Source: Planctomycetota bacterium
Lineage (GTDB): Bacteria; Planctomycetota; J058
DNA length: 64,000 bases
Assembly (NCBI GenBank): GCA_023954375.1
Contig: JAMLIC010000022.1
Coordinates: forward strand, 62,001-126,000
Reading direction: 5' to 3'
Shown here: in pieces, positions 47,793 through 55,625 of the stretch
How positions within the stretch are numbered: position 1 is the first letter of the stretch
Layout: every line of letters starts with the position of its first letter
Program-made: the position numbers and the translations under genes
The notes under the pieces: generated by a model
What the model was told of the DNA's origin: nothing
The model's input: only the letters and a program-made list of their open reading frames with translations
Databases searched by the model: none

Positions 47793-49051
47793 AGCCCAAG
47801 CTGCAGGCCACGGGCCTGGCCGCGGAGGCCCTCCGCGACACCCCGTTCGGCGAGTCGGCCATGTCCCTCGAGCCGGGGCTGGCCGACAAGGACATGGTCA
47901 TCAACTTCGGGCCGCAGCACCCCGCCATGCACGGGACGCTGCGCCTCCTGCTGCGCCTCGACGGCGAGCGCGTGCGCAAGTGCGAGCCCGAGATGGGCTA
48001 CCTGCACACCGGCTTCGAGAAGCTGGGCGAGTACCGGACGTTCAACCAGTACGTGGTCGTCACCGACCGCATGAACTACCTCAGCGCGATGGCCAACAAC
48101 ATCGGCTTCGCGTGCGCGGTCGAGGAGCTGCTCGGGATCGAGCTGCCGCCGCGGGCCAAGGCGATCCGCGTGATCATGGCCGAGATGTCCCGCATCTCGG
48201 ACCACATCCTCTCGATCGGCCTCCAGGGCATGGACCTGGGCGCCTTCACCGCCATGCTCTGGGCGTTCATCGAGCGCGAGAAGGTCTACGACGTCTTCGA
48301 GCTGACGTCGGGGGGCCGGCTGACCACCAGCTACACGCGCGTCGGCGGCCTGGCCTTCGACTTCCCCGAGGAGTGCGAGCGGCGCATCCGCAAGTTCCTC
48401 GGGACGCTCGAGGGCGTGCTCGGCGAGATCGAGGGCATGCTCTCGCGCAACCGGATCTTCCTCGACCGGAGCAAGGGGGTCGCGCGCTTCACGCGGGAGC
48501 AGTGCATCGCCTACGGCGTGACCGGCCCGGTCGCCCGCGCCTCCGGCGTCGACCGCGACATGCGCCGCGACCGGCCCTACCTCGACTACGAGCTGTACGA
48601 CTTCGAGGTGCCGCTCGAGACCGACGGCGACGTCTACGCGCGCTACCTCGTGCGCCTGGCCGAGGTGCGCCAGTCGGCGCGCATCGTGCGCCAGGCCCTC
48701 GACGGGCTGCCGACCGGCCCCTACAACGCGCTGGGCAAGGTGACCCTGCCGGACAAGGACGACGTCTACTCGAAGATGGAGTCCCTGATCCAGCACTTCA
48801 TGCTGGAGATGCCCGGCCACGGCCTCAAGACGCCGCTCGGCCAGGTCTACCACGCGACCGAGAGCCCCAACGGCGAGCTGGGGTGGTTCATCGTGTCGGA
48901 CGGCACGGGCGTCCCCTACCGGGTGCGCGTCCGCCCGCCGAGCGTCTACCAGTTCCAGGCGGTCCAGCCCATGATCGAGGGCCGCCTGGTCGCGGACGTC
49001 GTCGCCACCATGAGCTCGCTCAACGTCATCGCCGGGGAGCTGGATCGCTGA
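47789..49051 (+). CDS. nuoD: NADH-quinone oxidoreductase subunit D
   Basis: 420 residues from GTG 47789 (GTGA overlap with nuoC). Starts after about 35 residues with NFGPQHPAMHGTLRLLLRLDGE, the quinone-pocket loop with the conserved His residues, then EMGYLHTGFEKL and the 49-kDa core to the end. It forms the quinone-binding site with NuoB. The stop overlaps the nuoEF start by one base (TGATG). Confidence 0.96.
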   Translation: MKPKLQATGLAAEALRDTPFGESAMSLEPGLADKDMVINFGPQHPAMHGTLRLLLRLDGERVRKCEPEMGYLHTGFEKLGEYRTFNQYVVVTDRMNYLSAMANNIGFACAVEELLGIELPPRAKAIRVIMAEMSRISDHILSIGLQGMDLGAFTAMLWAFIEREKVYDVFELTSGGRLTTSYTRVGGLAFDFPEECERRIRKFLGTLEGVLGEIEGMLSRNRIFLDRSKGVARFTREQCIAYGVTGPVARASGVDRDMRRDRPYLDYELYDFEVPLETDGDVYARYLVRLAEVRQSARIVRQALDGLPTGPYNALGKVTLPDKDDVYSKMESLIQHFMLEMPGHGLKTPLGQVYHATESPNGELGWFIVSDGTGVPYRVRVRPPSVYQFQAVQPMIEGRLVADVVATMSSLNVIAGELDR

Positions 49052-51051
49052 TGGCCACCGCCCTGCCCACCGCCGAGCCCACCGTCGTCGAGCGGAGCTT
49101 CAGCCCCGAGGCCGAGGCCGAGCTGCAGGCGATCATCAAGAAGTACCCGGAGAAGCGCGCCGCGCTCCTCCCCGCGCTGCGCATCTGCGAGCGCGAGTTC
49201 GGCTGCGTCGACCATGGCGGCATGCGGCTCGTCGCGCAGAAGCTCGACCTGACGCCGGCCTATGTGCTGGGGACGGTGTCGTTCTACACGCACTTCCGCC
49301 GGCCGAGCGACGGGACGTTCGTGATCGAGGTGTGCCGGACGCTGCCCTGCGCGCTCCGGGGCGCCGACGACTTCGCCAAGCACGTCAGCCGCAAGCTGGG
49401 GATCCAGCCCGGCGAGACGACGAAGGACGGCCGCTTCACGCTCAAGAACGCCGAGTGCATGGCCGCCTGCGACAAGGCGCCCGTGGCCCAGGTCAACGGC
49501 TACAACTGGGAGCTGCTCGACCCGAAGACCTTCGACGAGCTGCTCGACCAGCTGATGAAGGACCCGGGCTCCTTCGACCTGCGCAAGGGCTGCAAGGACC
49601 CCTACCCCTGGACGGCGCCCGCCGAGCCGACCGCGGGGCGGACGCGGCCCGACGGCGAGCGCGACTACGAGCACGAGGCGCTGACCCACGAGCCGCAGCT
49701 CCTGCGCCGCTGCTACAAGGGCCGCCCGGCGACCTACGCCGAGTACGTCGCCGACGGCGGCTACAAGGGCAGCAAGGCCGCCCTGGCCATCGCGCCGGCC
49801 AAGGTCACGGAGATGGTCAAGGACAGCGGCCTGCGCGGCCGCGGCGGCGCCGGCTTCCTCACCGGGATGAAGTGGGGCTTCATCCCGTCGACCGAGCAGG
49901 TCGCAGGCAACCGCTACCTGGTCATCAACGCCGACGAGTCGGAGCCCGGGACCTTCAAGGACCGCAAGCTCATGGAGGACGACCCCCACCTGCTGCTGGA
50001 GGGGATCGTCATCGCCTCGCACGCGATCGGCGCCAACGACGCCTACATCTACATCCGCGGCGAGATGGTCTACGGCGCCGAGGTCCTGGAGCAGGCCATC
50101 GCCGAGGCCTACCAGAACGGCGTCTTCGGGCCGGACGCCCTGGGCTTCGGCAAGCGCCTCGACTGCGTCGTCCACCGCGGCGCGGGCGCCTACATCTGCG
50201 GCGAGGAGACGGCGCTCCTCTCGTCGCTCGAGGGCGGGCGCGGCTACCCGCGCCTGAAGCCGCCCTTCCCGGCGATCAAGGGCGCCTGGGGCCAGCCGAC
50301 GATCGTCAACAACGTGGAGACGATCGCCAACCTCCCCTTCATGTTCGGCGCCTTCGGCAAGGGCCTCGACTGGTACAAGGGCCTGGGCACGCCCGGCCTG
50401 GCGCCCGGCGTCGACCCCAAGTGGCCGCGCGGCCGCCTGGGCAGCCGCGGTCCGAAGGTCTGGTGCGTCAGCGGGCACGTGAACCGGCCCGGCCTCTACG
50501 ACGTGCCCTTCGGCCTGTCGCTCCAGCAGCTGATCATGGACCCGCGCTACTGCGGCGGGATCCGCGACGGCCGCAAGCTCAAGGGGATCGTCCCCGGCGG
50601 GTCGTCGTTCCAGGTGCTCAAGGCCGACCAGGTCGACGTCGCGCTCTGCTACGACGCGATCGCCGACGCCGGCTCGTCGGTCGGCAGCGCGGCGATCTTC
50701 GTCTTCGATGACTCGACCTGCATGGTCAACGCGCTGTGGAACGTGCTGCGCTTCTACGCGCACGAGTCGTGCGGGCAGTGCACCCCGTGCCGCGAGGGCT
50801 CGGGCTGGATGGAGAAGATCGTCGGCCGCATCGAGCGCGGCATGGGGACGATGGAGGACCTCGCGACGATCGACGCCATCGCCGACCAGGCGTGCGGCAA
50901 GACGATCTGCGTCTTCGCCGAGGCGTTCTCGTGGCCGGCGCAGAGCTACATCAAGCAGTTCAAGGACGAGTTCGTGGCCCACATCAAGCAGCGCCGCTGC
51001 CCGCAGGGCGGGCGGCTCTGCGCGCCCTCCCAGGCGCGGCCGCAGGCGTAG
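49051..51051 (+). CDS. nuoEF: fused NADH-quinone oxidoreductase subunits E and F
   Basis: 666 residues from ATG 49051, one uninterrupted frame. Residues about 20-170 are NuoE: a thioredoxin-like domain whose [2Fe-2S] ligands lie in CRTLPC and CMAAC. Residues about 210-650 are NuoF: NADH/FMN-binding GLRGRGGAGFLTGMKW, NADESEPGTFKDR, GAYICGEETALLSSLEGGRGYP, and the [4Fe-4S] ligands ESCGQCTPCREG plus a later Cys in QACGKTIC. Usually E and F are separate genes. The fusion would fix the electron-input module in a 1:1 ratio. No stop or start is seen between the halves. Confidence 0.95.
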   Translation: MATALPTAEPTVVERSFSPEAEAELQAIIKKYPEKRAALLPALRICEREFGCVDHGGMRLVAQKLDLTPAYVLGTVSFYTHFRRPSDGTFVIEVCRTLPCALRGADDFAKHVSRKLGIQPGETTKDGRFTLKNAECMAACDKAPVAQVNGYNWELLDPKTFDELLDQLMKDPGSFDLRKGCKDPYPWTAPAEPTAGRTRPDGERDYEHEALTHEPQLLRRCYKGRPATYAEYVADGGYKGSKAALAIAPAKVTEMVKDSGLRGRGGAGFLTGMKWGFIPSTEQVAGNRYLVINADESEPGTFKDRKLMEDDPHLLLEGIVIASHAIGANDAYIYIRGEMVYGAEVLEQAIAEAYQNGVFGPDALGFGKRLDCVVHRGAGAYICGEETALLSSLEGGRGYPRLKPPFPAIKGAWGQPTIVNNVETIANLPFMFGAFGKGLDWYKGLGTPGLAPGVDPKWPRGRLGSRGPKVWCVSGHVNRPGLYDVPFGLSLQQLIMDPRYCGGIRDGRKLKGIVPGGSSFQVLKADQVDVALCYDAIADAGSSVGSAAIFVFDDSTCMVNALWNVLRFYAHESCGQCTPCREGSGWMEKIVGRIERGMGTMEDLATIDAIADQACGKTICVFAEAFSWPAQSYIKQFKDEFVAHIKQRRCPQGGRLCAPSQARPQA

Positions 51052-51072
51052 CGGGCGGACACCAGAACGGCC

Positions 51073-51148
51073 GGTCCCCCCCGGGGGACCACGACCGAGG
51101 CGGCGCCTCGAGCGAGCCCCGAGCGAACCGAACCCCCGAGCGAACCGA
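51073..51148 (+). promoter_or_regulatory. hairpin and direct repeat between nuoEF and nuoG
   Basis: GGTCCCCC-CC-GGGGGACC (51073-51090) is a perfect hairpin. CCGAGCGAACCGA occurs at 51119-51131 and again at 51136-51148, ending on the A of the nuoG start codon. This is one of only two nuo junctions with a real gap (96 bases). It may affect mRNA processing or nuoG translation; there is no good Shine-Dalgarno sequence. Confidence 0.4.
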
Positions 51149-52896
51149 TGACCGACACCGACCACGACTTCACCTTCACGATCGACGGCAAGTCGATCCC
51201 GGCCCAGAAGGGCGACACCATCCTCAAGGCGGGGCTGCGGGCGGGGGTGTTCATCCCGCACTACTGCTGGCACCCCGGGCTGACGGTGGCGGGCAACTGC
51301 CGCATCTGCCTGGTGCACGCGACCAAGACCATGCCGCCCGGGAAGCCGGTGATCGCCTGCGCGACGCAGGCGGTCGAGGGGATGGAGGTCGAGTCGGACG
51401 GGCCGCGCACGACGGCGGTGCGCGAGGGGGTGATGGAGTTCCTCCTCGTCAACCACCCGCTCGACTGCCCGGTGTGCGACCAGGCGGGCGAGTGCGACCT
51501 GCAGCAGTACAGCTTCGACTACGGCCGCGCGACCTCGCGCTTCCACGAGCCGAAGACCCAGCGCCCGCGCAAGGACCTGGGCCCGCTCATCCGGTTCGTC
51601 GGCAACCGCTGCATCGTCTGCACCCGCTGCGTGCGCTTCTGCGAGGAGGTCGCCGGCACGGGCGAGCTGGGCGTCGTCGGCCGCGGCGCCATGAGCTGGA
51701 TCGACACCTTCCCGGGCGTGCAGCTCGACAACCCGCTCTCGGGCTGCGTCGCCGACCTGTGCCCCGTCGGCGCGCTCCTCGACCGCGACTCGATGCACAC
51801 GACGCGCGTGTGGCTGCTGCGCGGGACCGCGAGCGCCTGCGGCCGCTGCGCGACGGGCTGCAACGTCAACGTCGAGACGTGGAAGGACGAGGTGCGCCGC
51901 CTCACCCCGCGCGAGAACCAGGCGGTCAACCGCTGGTGGATGTGCGACGAGGGCCGGCTCAGCTACAAGGAGGCCAAGGCGCCGACGCGCGTGCGCCGCG
52001 CCCGCATCGAGGGGCGCGAGGCCACGACGCTCGAGGCGCTCGCGCGGGCGACCGACGAGGTCCGCAAGGCCCAGGGCGGCGTGGTGGTCCTGACCACCGG
52101 CTTCGCCACGAACGAGGAGCTGTTCACGCTCAAGGCGCTCGCCGGCAAGGGGCCGGTCGCGGTCGCCTACGCGCCCGACGGCGGCACGTTCAAGGCGCGC
52201 GACGGCTTCGAGATCTCGCGCGACAAGAACCCGAACCGCAAGGGCGTCGAGGCGGTGCTCGGCACGACCGACGCGGGCGTGGACGCCGCCGTCGCGGCGC
52301 TCGAGTCGGGCAAGGTCGGCCTGGCGATCGTCCACGACGGCGTGCCCGGCGGCGCCCCCTGGCCGCCCGCGCTGCTGGCCGCCCTGCGCAAGGCCCCGGC
52401 GCTGATCGTCCTCGCCCACGACGACGCCCCCGGCGCCCCGCAGGCGACCGTGCTCCTGCCCGCCATGCACTGGACCGAGAAGGAGGGCACGGTCGTCAAC
52501 GCGACGGGCCGCGTCCAGCGCCTCCGCGCCGCCGTGCCGCCCGCGGGCGACGCGCGCGTCGACCTCGAGGCGCTGCAGGAGCTGGCCCGCGCGGCGGCCC
52601 TCCAGCCGCGGGTGCTCTCGGCCGCGGGCGTGTTCCGCCGGCTCGCTGCCGCCGCGCCGCTGGCGTTCGATGGCATGGACTACAACGGGCTCGGCGAGCT
52701 GGGGGTCCCGCTCGGCCAGGGCCGCGCCGCCCGTCCGGCCTCCAACGGGCGGCCGCTCCCGGTCATCGACGCGCGCACCGGCTACGAGGCCGGCCCCGTC
52801 TCGCGCGCGCCCGGGCGCGCCGGGGACGAGCAGGTGCGCGTCTCCGTCCACCGCGGGTCGCCGCTGGGCTACGGCACCCCTCGAGGTGACCTGTGA
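51148..52896 (+). CDS. nuoG: NADH-quinone oxidoreductase subunit G
   Basis: 582 residues, shorter than E. coli NuoG (908), as in many other phyla. N-terminal ferredoxin-like [2Fe-2S] site (HYCWHPGLTVAGNCRICLV...CATQAV), the His-Cys cluster (HPLDCPVCDQAGECDLQ), then N4/N5 region CIVCTRCVRFCEEV and GCVADLCPVGALL. An extra CxxCxxxC...C set, ACGRCATGC and WWMCDEG, marks the additional [4Fe-4S] cluster of the formate-dehydrogenase-like domain. The molybdopterin-like domain (from about 270) is degenerate and truncated, as expected. GTGA overlap with nuoH. Confidence 0.95.
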   Translation: MTDTDHDFTFTIDGKSIPAQKGDTILKAGLRAGVFIPHYCWHPGLTVAGNCRICLVHATKTMPPGKPVIACATQAVEGMEVESDGPRTTAVREGVMEFLLVNHPLDCPVCDQAGECDLQQYSFDYGRATSRFHEPKTQRPRKDLGPLIRFVGNRCIVCTRCVRFCEEVAGTGELGVVGRGAMSWIDTFPGVQLDNPLSGCVADLCPVGALLDRDSMHTTRVWLLRGTASACGRCATGCNVNVETWKDEVRRLTPRENQAVNRWWMCDEGRLSYKEAKAPTRVRRARIEGREATTLEALARATDEVRKAQGGVVVLTTGFATNEELFTLKALAGKGPVAVAYAPDGGTFKARDGFEISRDKNPNRKGVEAVLGTTDAGVDAAVAALESGKVGLAIVHDGVPGGAPWPPALLAALRKAPALIVLAHDDAPGAPQATVLLPAMHWTEKEGTVVNATGRVQRLRAAVPPAGDARVDLEALQELARAAALQPRVLSAAGVFRRLAAAAPLAFDGMDYNGLGELGVPLGQGRAARPASNGRPLPVIDARTGYEAGPVSRAPGRAGDEQVRVSVHRGSPLGYGTPRGDL

Positions 52897-54026
52897 ACGA
52901 GACGCTGGTCGCGGTCCTCGCCGTCCTGGTCAAGGCGGTCATCATCGTCGGCTTCCCGCTGGCGATCGTGCCCGGCCTGATCTACCTGGAGCGCAAGGTC
53001 TGCTCCTACATCCAGGGCCGCATCGGCCCCAACCGCGTCAACCTGACGATCGGCCACATCGACTACCTCCTCCCGCCCTCGATGCGCGGCGCGCTGCCGG
53101 TCGGGCTGGCCCGGTTCAAGCTGATCCCCGGGTCGCTCCAGCCGCTGGCCGACGGCATCAAGCTGGCGTTCAAGGAGGAGATCGTCCCGGCGCAGGCGGA
53201 CAAGCTCCTCTACTTCATGGCCCCGGTGCTCGCCTTCGTGCCCGTGGCCACGGCGCTGGCGTTCATCCCCTTCGGGACGCCGACGTGGGACGCCTTCGGC
53301 TCCGGCCACCTGATCAACCTCCAGCTCGCCTCGGCCAACGTCGGCGTGCTCGGCCTCTTCGCGATCGCCTCGCTCGGCGTCTACGGCATCGCCGTGGGCG
53401 GTTGGGGCTCGGGCTCGAAGTTCCCGCTCATGGGCGCCGTGCGCTCGGCGGCGCAGATGATCAGCTACGAGATCGCCATGGCCCTGGCGCTCCTCTCGGC
53501 GATCGTGACCGCGGGCACCGTCGACCTGCAGGCGTTCGTCCTGCACCAGGCGACCTCGTGGGGCGGCGCCGGCTGGCTCGTCTTCAAGCAGCCGCTCGCG
53601 GCGCTGATCTTCCTCGTGGCCATGTTCGCCGAGAACAACCGCCTGCCGTTCGACCTCCCCGAGGCCGAGCCCGAGCTCGTCGGCGGCTACCACACCGAGT
53701 ACTCCGGCCTGAAGTTCGGCATCTTCTTCCTGGGCGAGTACACCGCCATGATCCTCATGAGCGGGCTCTTCGTGACCCTGTTCCTGGGCGGCTGGAGCTT
53801 CCCGGGCCTGATCGACCCGTACGCGACGGGCGGGCTCAACGCGCTCCTCTCGGCCGGCGTGTTCCTCGCCAAGCTGTTCCTGGTCCTCGGCTTCCAGATC
53901 TGGATCCGCTGGACCCTGCCCCGCTTCCGCTACGACCAGCTCATGGCGCTGGGCTGGAAGAAGCTCGTCCCGCTGGCCCTGGCGAACCTGGTCGTCTCGG
54001 CCATCGTCCTCACCTTCGTGAGCTAG
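52893..54026 (+). CDS. nuoH: NADH-quinone oxidoreductase subunit H
   Basis: 377 residues with about eight to nine membrane helices. Conserved ERKVCSYIQGRIGPNRV near the N terminus, ADGIKLAFKEE, and the AENNRLPFDLPEAEPELVGGYHTEYSG loop that lines the quinone channel. Helix-rich end RWTLPRFRYDQLMALGWKKL is canonical. It connects the quinone site to the proton-pumping arm. Starts with GTG. Confidence 0.96.
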   Translation: MNETLVAVLAVLVKAVIIVGFPLAIVPGLIYLERKVCSYIQGRIGPNRVNLTIGHIDYLLPPSMRGALPVGLARFKLIPGSLQPLADGIKLAFKEEIVPAQADKLLYFMAPVLAFVPVATALAFIPFGTPTWDAFGSGHLINLQLASANVGVLGLFAIASLGVYGIAVGGWGSGSKFPLMGAVRSAAQMISYEIAMALALLSAIVTAGTVDLQAFVLHQATSWGGAGWLVFKQPLAALIFLVAMFAENNRLPFDLPEAEPELVGGYHTEYSGLKFGIFFLGEYTAMILMSGLFVTLFLGGWSFPGLIDPYATGGLNALLSAGVFLAKLFLVLGFQIWIRWTLPRFRYDQLMALGWKKLVPLALANLVVSAIVLTFVS

Positions 54027-54035
54027 GCGGCACTC

Positions 54036-54614
54036 ATGATCCACGCAGCGCACGACGACCACGCGCACGACCCGCACGCGCACGGCGGCCCCGAGCCGGA
54101 GCCGCCCCCCGGCGAGTCGATCGCCGACCGCGTCTACGTGCCCGCGGTCCTCCGCGGCATCAAGCTCACGCTCTCGCGCTTCTTCCAGAAGAAGTTCACG
54201 GTCGAGTACCCGGAGGAGTCGGTCTACGACGCCACCTACGCCGACCGGGGGATCGGGGCGGCGAACCCGCGCCACCGCGGCGAGCACATCCTGGTGAAGG
54301 ACGAGCAGGGCCGCGAGAAGTGCGTCGCCTGCCTCCTGTGCATGGCCGCCTGCCCGGCGCTGTGCATCCACATCGAGCCCGAGCCGGCGCCCGCCGAGTG
54401 GACCGACCGCGAGCGGCGGCCGAAGGTGTTCGAGATCGACATGCTCCGCTGCATCTACTGCGGCTTCTGCGAGGAGGCGTGCCCGTGCGACGCCATCCGC
54501 CTGACGCCGAAGTTCTATCAACCCACCACGTCGCGGACCGAGCGCGTCTACGACAAGCAGCGCCTGCTCGAGAACAACCCCGACGCCCAGGTCCCGCAGC
54601 GGCCGAGGAAGTAG
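54036..54614 (+). CDS. nuoI: NADH-quinone oxidoreductase subunit I
   Basis: 192 residues. Two ferredoxin-type [4Fe-4S] motifs: CVACLLCMAACP and CIYCGFCEEACP (clusters N6a/N6b). N terminus is His/Asp-rich (DDHAHDPHAHGG), an unusual metal-binding-like extension of about 25 residues. GERHI-like segment FTVEYPEESVYD precedes the first motif. Nine bases after nuoH. Confidence 0.96.
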   Translation: MIHAAHDDHAHDPHAHGGPEPEPPPGESIADRVYVPAVLRGIKLTLSRFFQKKFTVEYPEESVYDATYADRGIGAANPRHRGEHILVKDEQGREKCVACLLCMAACPALCIHIEPEPAPAEWTDRERRPKVFEIDMLRCIYCGFCEEACPCDAIRLTPKFYQPTTSRTERVYDKQRLLENNPDAQVPQRPRK

Positions 54615-54617
54615 CCC

Positions 54618-55202
54618 GTGCCCACCCTGCTCGTGCTCCTCGCGGGCGCGGTCATCGTCGCCGCCGGCCTCGTGACCGTCACCCGCCGAAACCCGATCCA
54701 CGCCGCGCTGTCGATGCTCGTGTCGCTCGGCGGCGTCGCGCTGCTCATGCTGGCGCTGCACTCGACGTTCCTCGCGGCCATGCAGGTCCTCCTCTACGGC
54801 GGCGCGATCATGGTGCTGTTCGCGTTCGTGATCATGCTCCTGACGCTCCGCGAGGACGAGATGGGCCCCGAGCCCCCGGCGCGCGCCAAGGCGCTCGCCG
54901 GCGCGGGCGCGTTCGCCGTCCTGGCGCTCGTGTGGGGCGCGATCGCCACCCGCGACCACCACGACTTCCAGGCGCCGGCCCTGGGCGGCGCCTTCGGCTC
55001 GCCCGAGCACTTCGCCCGGTTCCTCTACACGGACTACGTCGTCTCCTTCGAGCTCGTGACGGTGCTGGTCATGGCGGCGGTCGCCGGCGTGATCGTGCTC
55101 GGGCGCCGCGCCGACAGGGAGTCGCTCGAGGGCGTCCGCCTGACCCAGGCCACTCACGACCCGCACGCGGCGCCCGCCGACCGCGACGAGGTGCACCCGT
55201 GA
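54618..55202 (+). CDS. nuoJ: NADH-quinone oxidoreductase subunit J
   Basis: 194 residues, five membrane helices. Helix 3 contains the conserved LLYGGAIMVLFAFVIMLL segment (pi-bulge helix of complex I that links quinone chemistry to pumping). The C terminus is hydrophilic and charged. Starts GTG three bases after nuoI and overlaps nuoK. Confidence 0.92.
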   Translation: MPTLLVLLAGAVIVAAGLVTVTRRNPIHAALSMLVSLGGVALLMLALHSTFLAAMQVLLYGGAIMVLFAFVIMLLTLREDEMGPEPPARAKALAGAGAFAVLALVWGAIATRDHHDFQAPALGGAFGSPEHFARFLYTDYVVSFELVTVLVMAAVAGVIVLGRRADRESLEGVRLTQATHDPHAAPADRDEVHP

Positions 55203-55531
55203 CCGAGATCACCACCCCGGACGCGATCCAGCTCGTCGCCGCGGCCCTCTTCGCCGTGGGCGTCTTCGGCGTGCTCAGCCGCCGCAACCTGCTGATCGTC
55301 CTCATGTCGGTCGAGCTCATGCTCAACGGCGCCATCCTGTCGCTCGTCGGCTTCTCGCGCGAGTTCGCGCACCTGCCGGGCCAGAGCGAGGCCGGGCAGG
55401 TCATGGTCCTCATGGCCATGGCGGTCGCCGCCGCCGAGGTCGCCCTCGGCCTGTCGATCGTGATCGCGCTCTTCCGGCACATCCGCAGCGTCGACGTCGA
55501 CGCGCCGAGGGCCACGCTGCTCCGGAGCTGA
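55199..55531 (+). CDS. nuoK: NADH-quinone oxidoreductase subunit K
   Basis: 110 residues, three membrane helices. Conserved VLSRRNLLIVLMSVELMLNGA with the glutamate in helix 2 and AVAAAEVALGLSIVIALF with the glutamate in helix 3, both needed for the proton path. GTG 55199 overlaps the nuoJ stop (GTGA). Confidence 0.95.
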   Translation: MTEITTPDAIQLVAAALFAVGVFGVLSRRNLLIVLMSVELMLNGAILSLVGFSREFAHLPGQSEAGQVMVLMAMAVAAAEVALGLSIVIALFRHIRSVDVDAPRATLLRS

Positions 55532-55551
55532 AGGACCACCCGCCACGACCC

Positions 55552-55573
55552 GCGGGGCGCCTACGCGCCCCGC
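55552..55573 (+). promoter_or_regulatory. hairpin between nuoK and nuoL
   Basis: Perfect nine-base stem GCGGGGCGC/GCGCCCCGC with loop CTAC, in the 94-base gap between nuoK and nuoL, with no T run. Likely an mRNA-processing or stability element rather than a terminator, because four more nuo genes lie downstream. Confidence 0.45.
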
Positions 55574-55625
55574 CCGACCTTGCCGCCGGGGTCAGCGCCC
55601 CGGCTGTGGACGAGAGGACTCGAGC

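Noticed and set aside
51119..51148. CRISPR-like direct repeats before nuoG
   Set aside because: Only two 13-base units with a 4-base gap; no array, no spacers and no cas genes.
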